From Lucinisca nassula (Eukaryota > Mollusca > Bivalvia > Lucinida > Lucinidae), in contig OY757026.1 in assembly GCA_963580285.1 (NCBI GenBank), positions 87,332,651 to 87,396,650 on the forward strand: 64,000 nucleotides of DNA, given 5' to 3'. Positions 55,863-64,000 of the stretch are shown here, piece after piece. The position numbers were made by a program, and so were the translations under genes. The notes beneath the pieces were generated by a model that did no database searches, was not told the origin of the DNA, and was given only the letters and a program-made list of their open reading frames with translations. The number at the start of each line of letters is the position of its first letter. The first letter of the stretch is position 1.

Positions 55863-56154
55863 CGGAAGAAAATGATAACGAATCAATGCAATTACCCTAC
55901 ATCTCCCATCAAAGGGAAAGAAACACAAACATGAAACAAACAATGAAAATGGCGTTCAGCCTTCGAGAAAACTCAGATTAGTAGGCAGATAAAGATAGAT
56001 GGGCCTAATTGTCATGCAGATGTCTCAGTATAAGAAGATAGATAGGTAGCCAGTCATGTGGCTCAGGCTGGTTTATAAAGTTTTGCAGAAATTCGTTGCT
56101 GTCAGATCAGAAGGCATACATCAATACATGTAATTTAGGCCATATCAATCTGGT
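55863..56154. other. Element T scrap and unassigned sequence
   Basis: 55870-55945 resembles the element T arm (AGAAACACAAACATGAAAC). The rest is unassigned. Confidence 0.4.
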
Positions 56155-56620
56155 CAGATTAGCCATATTTCCTGGGTAGGCTTATACATACATGTTATGA
56201 AAGAGTTAACCAGTGTGTGTTTTTCAGTCATATATATCACGACGGTGTCTGGTTGCGACAGGGAGCTCAATGCTCACTTTTATAGTGCTGCCTCACTGAA
56301 GTATCGTGTCCCAGACACATTACATGATACCACACCCAGTCACATTATCGTGACACTGGGTCGACCAGTCCTAGCTCTACTCCGTAAATCTGAGTGCCAA
56401 GCGAGGAGCAGCTAGTACCATTTTTAACGACTTTGGTATGTCGCGGCCCGGGATCGAACCCGTGACCTCGCGTTCCCCGGAGCGGACACTCTACCAACTG
56501 AGCTATCGGGGCCGGTAAGAGTTAACCAGTACAGTGCACATTCTGATCACATACAGCTCTTCTCGAAACAACAGAAAGGAGTCAACAGTCGGAGAAAGTC
56601 AATGACCGGTCCGTCCAGGA
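56155..56620 (-). mobile_element. SINE-W interrupted by SINE-X
   Basis: SINE-X (56215-56516, -) has a clear tRNA-like head: CCCCGATAGCTCAGTTGG and GTCACGGGTTCGATCCCGGG on the minus strand. It is bounded by the 14-base duplication AAGAGTTAACCAGT (56201-56214 and 56517-56530). The host SINE-W lacks its head. Confidence 0.9.
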
Positions 56621-56624
56621 TAGA

Positions 56625-56815
56625 CAGGCCTCCAATGGCCGAATTGATAAGAGCGCTGACTCTTAATCAATAGGCCTCTCGCCGCTTTTGTTCGAGTCCG
56701 CAATGAAACGTCAGGTGGTCTCTCTCCGGGTTGTCCCATGTTTGCACATGATTAACTAACGGCTTGAAATAAGTGAAACAACCTTGAAACCAAAACCAAA
56801 AAATAAACTAGAATT
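56625..56815 (+). mobile_element. SINE-U
   Basis: AGAGCGCTGACTCTTAATCA, GTTCGAGTCCGC, TCTCTCCGGG and CTTGAAACCAAAACC tail. Confidence 0.78.
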
Positions 56816-56819
56816 GTTT

Positions 56820-57682
56820 TCTAAGAAAACAGATGCCCCCCCCCCACCACCTTCAGCCCTGTGACCTTGAAAATTAGGCCAAGGTCACTAAAATCTAATC
56901 ACTTTTTAAGACAAGTCCACTTATATAATGTACCAAGTTTGAACCAAATCCATCCACTGTTTCAGGAGATAGAGTGCAGACAAGCCAATTTTCAACAGTC
57001 TGTCCTGTGGTGACCTTGAAAATTAGGTCAAGGTCGCCAACATCTAATCAGTTCTTAAGATCAGCCAACTGATATAATGTACCTAGTTTGAATCAAAACC
57101 ATCCACTGGTTCAGGAGATAGAGTGCAGACAAGGCAATTTTCAACAGTCTAAGTCCCGTGGTGACCTTGAAAATTAGGTCAAGGTCACCAACATCTAATC
57201 AGTTCTTAAGACTAGCCCACTGATATAATGTACCAAGTTTGATCAAAATTCATCCACTGGTTCAGGAGAAAGAGTGCAGACAAGCCCATTTTTAAAAGTC
57301 TAACTCCCGTTGTGACCTTTAAAATTAGGTCAAGGTCACCAAAAGCTAATCAGTTTTTAAGACCATCCCACTGATATAATGTATCAAGTATGAACCAAAT
57401 CCTTCCATTGGTTCAGGAGTTAGAGTGCAGACAAGCTTTTTTGGTCTAAAATTTGACAATGGTTTCAGTCCTGTGACCTTGAAAATTAGGTCAAGGTCAC
57501 CAAAATCTAATTAGTACTTTTCCCCCTCCCAATGGTGTATCTGTGTAAGTTTAATCAAAATCCATCCATCCATTCAGGAGATAGAGTGCAGACAAGAGGC
57601 AACGCAAACGCCAACGCCGACGCCGACAGGATCCGCACCAAAACCAATATGTCCCCCTCCCTTTCGGGTGGGGGGACATAAT
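56820..57682 (-). repeat. Tandem-repeat element, about 154-base units, stem-loop end
   Basis: Five units with TCAGGAGATAGAGTGCAGAC and GACCTTGAAAATTAGGTCAA. The right end is GCCAACGCCGACGCCGAC plus a stem-loop, TATGTCCCCC...GGGGGGACATA (57648-57681). Confidence 0.86.
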
Positions 57683-57712
57683 AAATAAATAAATAAAAAT
57701 AAAAAAGCAATC

Positions 57713-58150
57713 CACGATATAAAGAATACCAGGTTCGTGTCTTTTGATATCAAGTTGATCAGGCAAGGCTTCGAGAACGCTTGTAGAATCGCGATGCTTG
57801 CCGAGCGATTCTACATGCGTTCTCGAAGCCGAGTCTGATAAATTTGATATCAAATGATACGAATCTAGTATTCTATTTATCAGTTTATCCCCTTGTACAC
57901 TTTTAAATCAGTTATTGATGGTGCTCCCGGCATTCTAGTGGTCGATATATTTAGTATCAGCTGACCATATTTTTCCAATGAATTTTTTTTAAGCAATTTT
58001 TTCATTTTTCCCAGTAACAATAGCATTTTTGTCGTTTTGTGCAGCAGTCCGGTTCATTCATAAAAGTGCAATGTCCCGATGACGTGATAAAGCTCAATTG
58101 TCCTGAGATAGCATATCTTTATCAGGTCAATGCGTTACAATGCAATATAT
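57713..58150. mobile_element. MITE-O, copy 2 (inverted)
   Basis: Long hairpin at 57740-57855 (GATATCAAGTTGATCAGGC, CTTCGAGAACGC), then the AT-rich middle and the TGACCTGATAAAGATATGC palindrome reversed near 58080-58130. Confidence 0.78.
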
Positions 58151-58337
58151 ATAGGTGATAACTGATAGAAAACTGTCACATACTTCAGCAGGTACAGAAC
58201 ATGTGACCTGATCACCAGCAAGATGCACATCCGACTGAACAATAGAGGTAAACTAACAAGCTCAACATAAACTCAATACCGAATAGCGTTGTCTGGGTTG
58301 TTGAACTAACCAAACTTGGGTTTAATTGAAGTCAAAA

Positions 58338-58629
58338 CATCACGCGAACACGTCCGTGAAATGAAGACCCCCCCCCCCCCCCCCCCCTACACCCCACATT
58401 ATATAGAGAAAACTGGGGTTTACGGGGGTATACATTATTTTTCTTATTTCTGCTCCAATACATAGGTTGTGGGTACTCGTTAGAACCGCCTCACTGAGGC
58501 GGTTCTAACGAGCACCCTCAACCTATGTTTTGAACATTTATAACAAATTTTTCAAGGATTTTCATCTGAAAAGTAGCCGTTTTGGAGATGTGAATAATGC
58601 CCTATCTTGCACGGGCGAGTTATCGTAAT
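58338..58629. mobile_element. MITE-B2, reversed
   Basis: CATCACGCGAACACGTCCGTG (abbreviated), a C run at 58370-58387, intact stem 58463-58520, end CACGGGCGAGTTATCGTAATG (abbreviated). Confidence 0.87.
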
Positions 58630-58631
58630 GA

Positions 58632-59038
58632 AGAACATTACGAAAGCACGCCTATATAATTCTGACCCCCTTGAACCCTATTTTATATAGTAAAACTGGA
58701 GTTTACAGGAGTAAACCTTATTTTTCTTACCTCTGCTCAAAATATAGATTGTGGGTACTCGTTAGAGAGGGTGAGTGAGTGTTTGAGTTTTACGTCCCAC
58801 CAACAGCTAAGGTCATATGGAGACGGGACCTCGGTTTAAAGACTCACCCGAAAGTCTGGAGAAGCCCGGGATCGATTCTGCGACCCCTGGTTTACAAGGC
58901 GAGTAGCGTTACCACTGCACCACGGAGGCTTCTAGGGTACTCGTTAGAACCGCCTCATCACAGTTTTTCTTCTTAAAATTTTAGATTTGTTCTGCGGTAA
59001 AATTTACAATGTATTTGTATAGGCGTGTTGTGTTAATG
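58632..59038. mobile_element. MITE-B1 interrupted by SINE-V in its stem
   Basis: SINE-V (58767-58934, -) sits inside the stem with the 14-base duplication GGGTACTCGTTAGA at 58753-58766 and 58935-58948. The B1 ends are CATTACGAAAGCACGCCTAT and TAGGCGTGTTGTGTTAATG. Confidence 0.9.
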
Positions 59039-59069
59039 TACGGCACCAGCTCAACATAAAAAGATAGTA

Positions 59070-59413
59070 CAGTAGAACTTCGATGGCTCGAACACCGATG
59101 TCTCGTTTACTATGGATGTGTCGAACCCATTCTTGAGCCCCTAGCGAAATCCTCTACATAAGAACGAGTGGGGATAATTAAGGAGATTTTAGTCTTTTAT
59201 CTTGCAAATGGATGCTGTGTGTACTCATTAGAATCGCCTCGATGAGGCGATTCTAATGAGTACACACAGCATACATTTTCATTATATAACACCGAAAAGA
59301 TGTCTAAAATATCTCGTTATGCCTCCTGACAGTAACCTCAGTGGCTCGAACTACCCCAGTCTCGAACAGATTTTCGAGGTCCCAAAGGTGTTCGAGCCAT
59401 TGAAGTTCGACTG
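59070..59413. mobile_element. pogo-like MITE carrying a B3 stem
   Basis: Inverted ends CAGTMGAACTTCRATGGCTC with TA on both sides (59068-59069 and 59414-59415). In the middle, 59213-59275, is the stem GTGTACTCATTAGAATCGCC with near-perfect arms of about 30 bases. Confidence 0.88.
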
Positions 59414-59519
59414 TACTTGTATAGGCTGCAACAGGCGACTCAAAGCCACTCAGAATCATGAGCAAGGCAAATCTTTTACATTACTCTAATGCTCCGTTTC
59501 ATATTTAAGAAATAGATCA

Positions 59520-59860
59520 GCTCTAACTGTGATTTGTTGAGTAATAAATCACAGTTTGGAGGTCAGTTGTAAAGTTGACAAATCACGAGCGCGTAGCGCG
59601 CGTGATTTGTCTACTTACAACTGACCGACAAACTGTGATTTATTACTCAACAGAAGAAATCCCGCTAAAATTATCGACTGAAACACATGCATTTATATCC
59701 TTTTCTAACGTTTTCGATACGAGAAAATGACGTCACTCGTCACGCTCTTCCGAGCTATGATTTGTTGCAGAATAAAACACGGCCATTTTCCATTGCCTAT
59801 GTAGGCGCGCTGTGTTAGAATAACGTATTAACATTATTTTCCCGACGAGAAGGTAATTTA
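59520..59860. mobile_element. Hairpin element, about 55-base arms
   Basis: TGTTGAGTAATAAATCACAG ... CAAATCACGAGCGCG pairs with CGCGCGTGATTTGTC ... CTGTGATTTATTACTCAACA (59533-59652). It is followed by TGACGTCACTCGTCACGC and a second ATGATTTGTTGCAGAATAAA. Design like MITE-D: hairpin at one end, unrelated sequence at the other. Confidence 0.7.
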
Positions 59861-59862
59861 TA

Positions 59863-61341
59863 CTGAACCGAAAAAGAAACGCAACTCCAAATATAAATGC
59901 GAGTATTTGCAGAAATAATCATGTTTGCAGAAAATTTATTTAATGACACAATAATTTAATCATTCCTGAATGTAACTACCATAGCGAGTTCAATTTCCAG
60001 TGAGAATGCTTGGATCACAAATCCGTTTTGTCATAGAGGTAGTCATTTCACAAGTTCAAAACATAAACAGTTAATAGCGAGTATGTCCTCCGAGTGCATT
60101 CAGTCCTGCACGCACACGCCTGGTCATGGACAGGATTAAACGATTGATCTCTGCCTGGGGAATAGCATTCCACTCCTGTATGAGCGCGAGACGCAAGGCT
60201 TGACGCGTTGTTGGCGGCTGGGGCGGTTACGTACGCGCTTATCCAAGACGTCCCACAAATGTACTATAGGAGAGAGATCTGGACTATACGGAGGCCAGTG
60301 CATCACGGCAACGTTGTTTTGCTGAAGAAACGCCATGCTGAGCCTTGGTACATGCGCCCGAGCGTTATCCTGTTGAAATGTAACGTTGTGCTGTCGTACA
60401 TATGGAAGAACTACCGGTCGTAAAACTACATCAATGAATACCAGGGGCGTTATATGACCATAAAATATGCCAGTCCACACCATCAACCCACCGCCTCCAA
60501 ATCGATCACGTTCAACCAAACAATTGTCATGATAACGCTCTCCGTCACGCCTATACACACGTTGACGGCCGTCAGCTCTGTACAACCAGTACCTGGACTC
60601 GTCAGAAAACATTATGTTACGCCACTGCCGAAGGGGAAACAGGTTTGGCCTATGTTGTGTGAGCCACGCCATTCTAACCTGACGTCGTCGTGGTGTTAAT
60701 GGCATACCAACGTACGGACGACGAGGGCGTAAGCCAAACTCTCGAAAGCGATTCCTGACAGTATCTGCACTTATTCGATTGTTGTGCGTTCCTGGGGTCA
60801 CCGGAGACGTCTCGACGGCTGTACGGAACCGATTACGAAGGTGGGTTAGACGGATGTATCGGTCCTGTCGACGTGTCGTGACGCGTAGAAGTCCACTTCT
60901 GGGTCTGTCATTTGTCGTTCCCGTGGTACGTAGCCGTTGGTACAAGTGAGTTATCGTCGATTTACTCACTTGGAAGTTCCTGGCGATGACAGCCTGAGAC
61001 GTCCCACGTAGAAGCATTTGGACCGCTAGTTACGTTGATCTTGCGTCAAACGTACCATATTCCGTAGAGAAATTTTCCCGGACTTTTGAAACCTAAACTC
61101 CAGGTAACACAATATGCCAATATGATGAGGTTACTGTATACATTTAATGTACTGCACGAGGAAATGTTGAAAACAACGAATTGCCAAGTGGAGCGTTAAA
61201 CTGTAAAGATATCGCCAAAATGTTTTCTGCATAAGACAGTTTAAAAAGTATGAAAGTAAATCGCAAAATGATTTTTCAGTCAACCTGATGGTTGCATGAA
61301 AATATTTTGGGTTAAAAAGTTGCGTTTCTTTTTCGGTTCAA
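59863..61341 (-). mobile_element. Tc1-family DNA transposon, near full length, inactive
   Basis: Ends are inverted copies of YTGAACCGAAAAAGAAACGC, with TA target duplications at 59861-59862 and 61342-61343. The length of about 1.48 kb is usual for Tc1. It holds one minus-strand transposase gene that is frameshifted. Intact ends mean it could still be moved by a transposase supplied in trans. Confidence 0.93.
60071..61058 (-). pseudogene. Tc1-family (DD34E) transposase, frameshifted, catalytic E changed to V
   Basis: A transposase would cut and paste the surrounding element. The main frame (60136-61017) shows the N-terminal helix-turn-helix region (about residues 5-60), FSDESRYWL with the first catalytic Asp, GGGGLMVWTGI, and QQDNARAH with the second Asp. 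Exactly 34 residues later, in the SPDLSPI-HLWDVL block, the expected Glu is Val (GTA, 60262-60264). The gene is longer than this frame. A start at 61058-61056 gives MVRLTQDQRN and then loses the frame by a one-base deletion near 61028. Near 60228 another one-base deletion shifts the C-terminus; its original frame continues to a stop at 60071-60073. About 329 residues in all, typical for Tc1. Two indels and a dead active site mean no function. Confidence 0.92.
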
Positions 61342-61489
61342 TATATTATACTGTGTCCTATCTGTGGCCACAGAAATATAATTTCGAAAATAAAATAATT
61401 TGATTACAGATTATTTTGGCCTAAACAAGTATGACTTTTACCGCATACGCCCTATTTCAGTTTTGTAATGGTGTCGCTGTGCGTCGTCC

Positions 61490-61746
61490 CATTACGAAAG
61501 CCTGCCTACACAAATACATTGTAAATTTTACGGCCGAAAAAGAACAATTTAAGAAGAAAAATAGTGATATTTTTCTTATTTCTCTCATAATACAGATTGT
61601 GGGTACACGTTAGAACCGCGAGTACCCACATTCTATATTTTAGAGCAGACATGAGAAAAATAAGGTTTATCCCTGTAAACCCCAGTTTTGCTGTATAAAA
61701 GTGGGGTTCTATGAGATCAAAATTATATAAGCGTGTTTTCGTGATG
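61490..61746. mobile_element. MITE-B1, stem partly deleted
   Basis: CATTACGAAAGCCTGCCTAC to AAGCGTGTTTTCGTGATG. The stem is left as GTGGGTACACGTTAGAACCG joined to CGAGTACCCAC. Confidence 0.85.
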
Positions 61747-61749
61747 CGT

Positions 61750-62960
61750 GCGTAAACTTTTCTTGGGAACACTCCAGAGGCCACAGTTTTTGTCTAATCA
61801 TCATCAAACTGGCTCAGAATGATCATCATGACAATATCTAAGTCAAATTTGAATATGGATCGATTCAGGTCAAAAGGTAGTTAGGTAGGTCAGATCATAT
61901 AAAAACCTAGTTAACACTCTAGAGGCCTCAGTTTTTCTGCAATCATCAAACAGCTCAACATGATCATCTTGAAAATATCTAGATCTTGCTCGAATATGGG
62001 CCATGTCGGGTCAAAATGTAGGTCTGTAGGTCAAGTCAAAACAAAATGTGAACACTCTCGAGGCCACAGTTTTGGTCCAGTAATCAAACTTGCTCAGAAT
62101 GATCATCTTGAGAGTCAAGTTTTAATAAGGTCAAGTTGGGTTAAAAGGTAGGTCAGTAGGTCCAAATCACAGAAAAAACCTGTGAACACTCTACAGACTA
62201 CAGATTAAGTATCCAACTTGCTCAGAATGAACATCTTGATTATATCTCGGTCAAGTTGAAATCTGGGTCATATCCGGTCAAAAAGTAGATCAGTAGGTTA
62301 AATCATAGAACACTCTAGAGGCCACGGTTTTGGTTAAATTATCATCGAACTTGCTCAGAATGATCATCTTAGCAATACCTTGGTCAGATGGGTTATTTTA
62401 TTCATAGAATGGTAATTGTTTTAGTCTGCAAAGGGTAAGGAGGTGTCGTCAGACCGACCTAGTACTAGGTATATGTGATGTGAAAATCAGCACTAGGAAC
62501 AGCTCTTTGTCAACACAAGGCATTGTAAGTTAGACTGAACTGGTTTACTTCCGCCTGGAGCACTAGAACCCGACCTCAATTTCCAAAAGGTGCCCAGGTA
62601 GTGACCTACAAATCAGCTGTGTATTGTCAAAGGGAATCACCAACTCATTAGACTAGCTTGTGAAACACCCCCCCCCCCCACCCCACCCTCCCCCATTTGT
62701 CACCATAAGGCATTTGTAAGTTAGACTAAGCCGATTTATCTTTGTTTAATGCAACATGACCTGACCCCAAAAAATCCAAAATGTGCTCAGATAGTAACAT
62801 ACAACTCAGCTCTGTAGTGTCAAAAGAAACCACCGAATCATATAATCTTGCCAAATTTCCATCCACCACACCCCTTTGTCACGACGAGACTGAGCCGGTT
62901 CATCTCTGTCTTGTGCACTAGGACCTGACCCTCAGTGTCCACAAGGTGCCCAGACAGTGG
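61750..62960. repeat. Two tandem-repeat blocks with GGTCA motifs
   Basis: 61765-62400: about four and a half units of about 150 bases (ACACTCTAGAGGCCACAGTT, CTCAGAATGATCATCTTG, GGTCAAAAGGTAGGTCAGTAG, abbreviated). 62450-62960: three looser units (AAGTTAGACTGAACTGG, GGTGCCCAGRYAGTG) with a C run at 62668-62690. No hairpin end is seen. Confidence 0.78.
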
Positions 62961-62970
62961 CATACAAAAT

Positions 62971-63691
62971 ATAAATGAAGGCAATGATCAGGAATCGATA
63001 AAATTAAACCACACTCCCATAAGAGATACATTCCCATAAAATGGCCAGTTGGCTATTCAAAACAAAAAGATGTAATCGATACACACACTCAAAGACAACC
63101 ATAACAAAAATAAAAAGCACCCGCCCATCGCGCGCGATCGGGTCTTGAAAAAAAACAAAACGGATGAGATGCATGATGCTTCCACGCAGAGCTGAAACCG
63201 ACCGCACACTAGTACTGGTAAACCGCTTAGAGGATCTAAGGCTGTCTAGGAAACGTGGTGCGAGTCGGACCGTCCATGCTTATAAACCTATTGGTTTCAT
63301 TGGGAGACAGGGCTTGAGATATCATTTCATCTTAGTGTCGGGTAAAAGTCCCACAAAATTTGAAGCAACGTCTCCAAAATGACCTATACTGTGTTGACGA
63401 GGACGTTAAACCTTAAATCAAACAAACAAACAAACAAAAAAAAATAAACCGCTACAGAAGAACCGTCCTGGAACGGTAAGTGAAAAGAATTTCACTAGGG
63501 GTGGGGCTTGAATCGATTAAGGGCAAACCTCGCCCTTGATTCCGTCGCGATTTAGACAAATAATCTGTAACTGTCCTTTTGGTTTTCCGCTATTGATGTT
63601 TCCATTCGGATCTAGTTATTTTATGTTTGTGTTTCGTTCCCTTTGGTGTCTCTTATAGGAGGTGTGGGTTAATTGTATCGATTCCTTATCA
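62971..63691. mobile_element. Element T, fold-back type, with SINE-A inside
   Basis: Inverted arms of about 130 bases: left from GAAGGCAATGATCAGGAATC (partly deleted), right ending GTATCGATTCCTTATCACTT. The interior has GAACCGTCCTGGAACGG and CGATTTAGAC. A SINE-A (about 63118-63432, +) is inserted, with its AAAC tail beside the ACAAAAATAAAA host sequence. Confidence 0.8.
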
Positions 63692-64000
63692 CTTTATCAT
63701 ATGACGTCGCGTCTGAGAGTGTAATAACGTCATGTATTATTTTCGATAATCCACTAGTGGATTAAATATGCAAATTAGCTAGATACGTCCCGTAACGTTA
63801 CATGTACGACGTCCTTAATGACGTCGCGTTTACTAACGGCGGAATGTTGACATTTTTGTAAACAATTGTGAATAAAATACGCTTTTAATATCATATGATA
63901 AATAGAATCTTGCATTCGTGCTCATGTATTATTAAATTTATTAAACTCGTTGAGAAAAAGGGATAAAATGCTCGGCAAAGCCTCGCATTTTATCCCTTTT
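63692..64000 (+). mobile_element. MITE-D, cut by the window end
   Basis: TTATCATATGACGTCGCGTC directly abuts element T. It continues through CCACTAGTGGATTA and into the hairpin, whose second arm is incomplete here. Confidence 0.85.

Noticed and set aside
56440..56516. tRNA gene on the minus strand
   Set aside because: A and B boxes are clear, but the sequence runs straight into a SINE body and has target duplications, so it is the head of SINE-X. The same applies to 13440, 19060, 32542, 39030, 40700 and 54937.

Overview
This 64 kb window looks like intron-rich, repeat-saturated nuclear DNA from an invertebrate, most probably a marine bivalve mollusc. That is an inference from four things: a very dense SINE with an ACGTTAAACCTCAAATCAAA-type tail, many palindromic MITEs, tandem arrays ending in stem-loops, and long CA/GTCC/ATT microsatellites. 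No prokaryotic gene organisation, rRNA, CRISPR array or free-standing tRNA gene is visible.

The only host gene I can support lies on the minus strand. One 520-base exon (9151-9670) encodes four TNF-receptor cysteine-rich domains in the arrangement of the p75/TNFRSF16 group, with a clean acceptor and donor. About 20 kb upstream in gene direction, 29834-29896 encodes an ATG plus a hydrophobic signal-peptide-like stretch that ends at GTAAGT in phase 0, the phase the receptor exon needs. I propose these are exons 1 and 2 of one receptor gene. The transmembrane and intracellular parts are not recognised and would lie below coordinate 1 or be hidden in 1-9150.

Two DNA transposons keep recognisable coding sequence: a DD34D mariner (36213-37550, +) and a DD34E Tc1 element (59863-61341, gene on -). 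Both have intact terminal repeats and TA duplications, and both transposase genes are broken by frameshifts. The Tc1 copy also has valine in place of the catalytic glutamate.

The rest is mostly non-autonomous repeats, often nested. I use local family names. SINE-A: about 35 copies or fragments with no tRNA-like head. SINE-U, V, W, X, Y: tRNA-derived. MITE-B1/B2/B3: share a central stem built on AGAACCGCCTC/GAGGCGGTTCT. MITE-C: TA duplications, pogo/mariner-like. MITE-E and M: TTAA duplications, piggyBac-like. MITE-D, O and related: one long hairpin. MITE-G, I, T and F: smaller families. Long tandem-repeat elements carry GGTCAAGGTCA motifs and end in a G/C-rich stem-loop.

Layout: 1-9.1 kb repeats and tandem arrays; 9.15-9.67 kb receptor exon; 9.7-29.8 kb presumed intron packed with repeats; 29.8 kb signal-peptide exon; 30-34 kb mixed unique sequence and nested MITEs; 34.9-38.2 kb a duplicated segment whose two copies were hit by different transposons at the same spot; 38-49 kb dense MITE/SINE nests; 49.1-51.1 kb an unclassified stretch; 51-59.8 kb SINEs, hairpins and tandem arrays; 59.9-61.3 kb Tc1; 61.5-64 kb tandem arrays, a fold-back element and a hairpin element running off the end.
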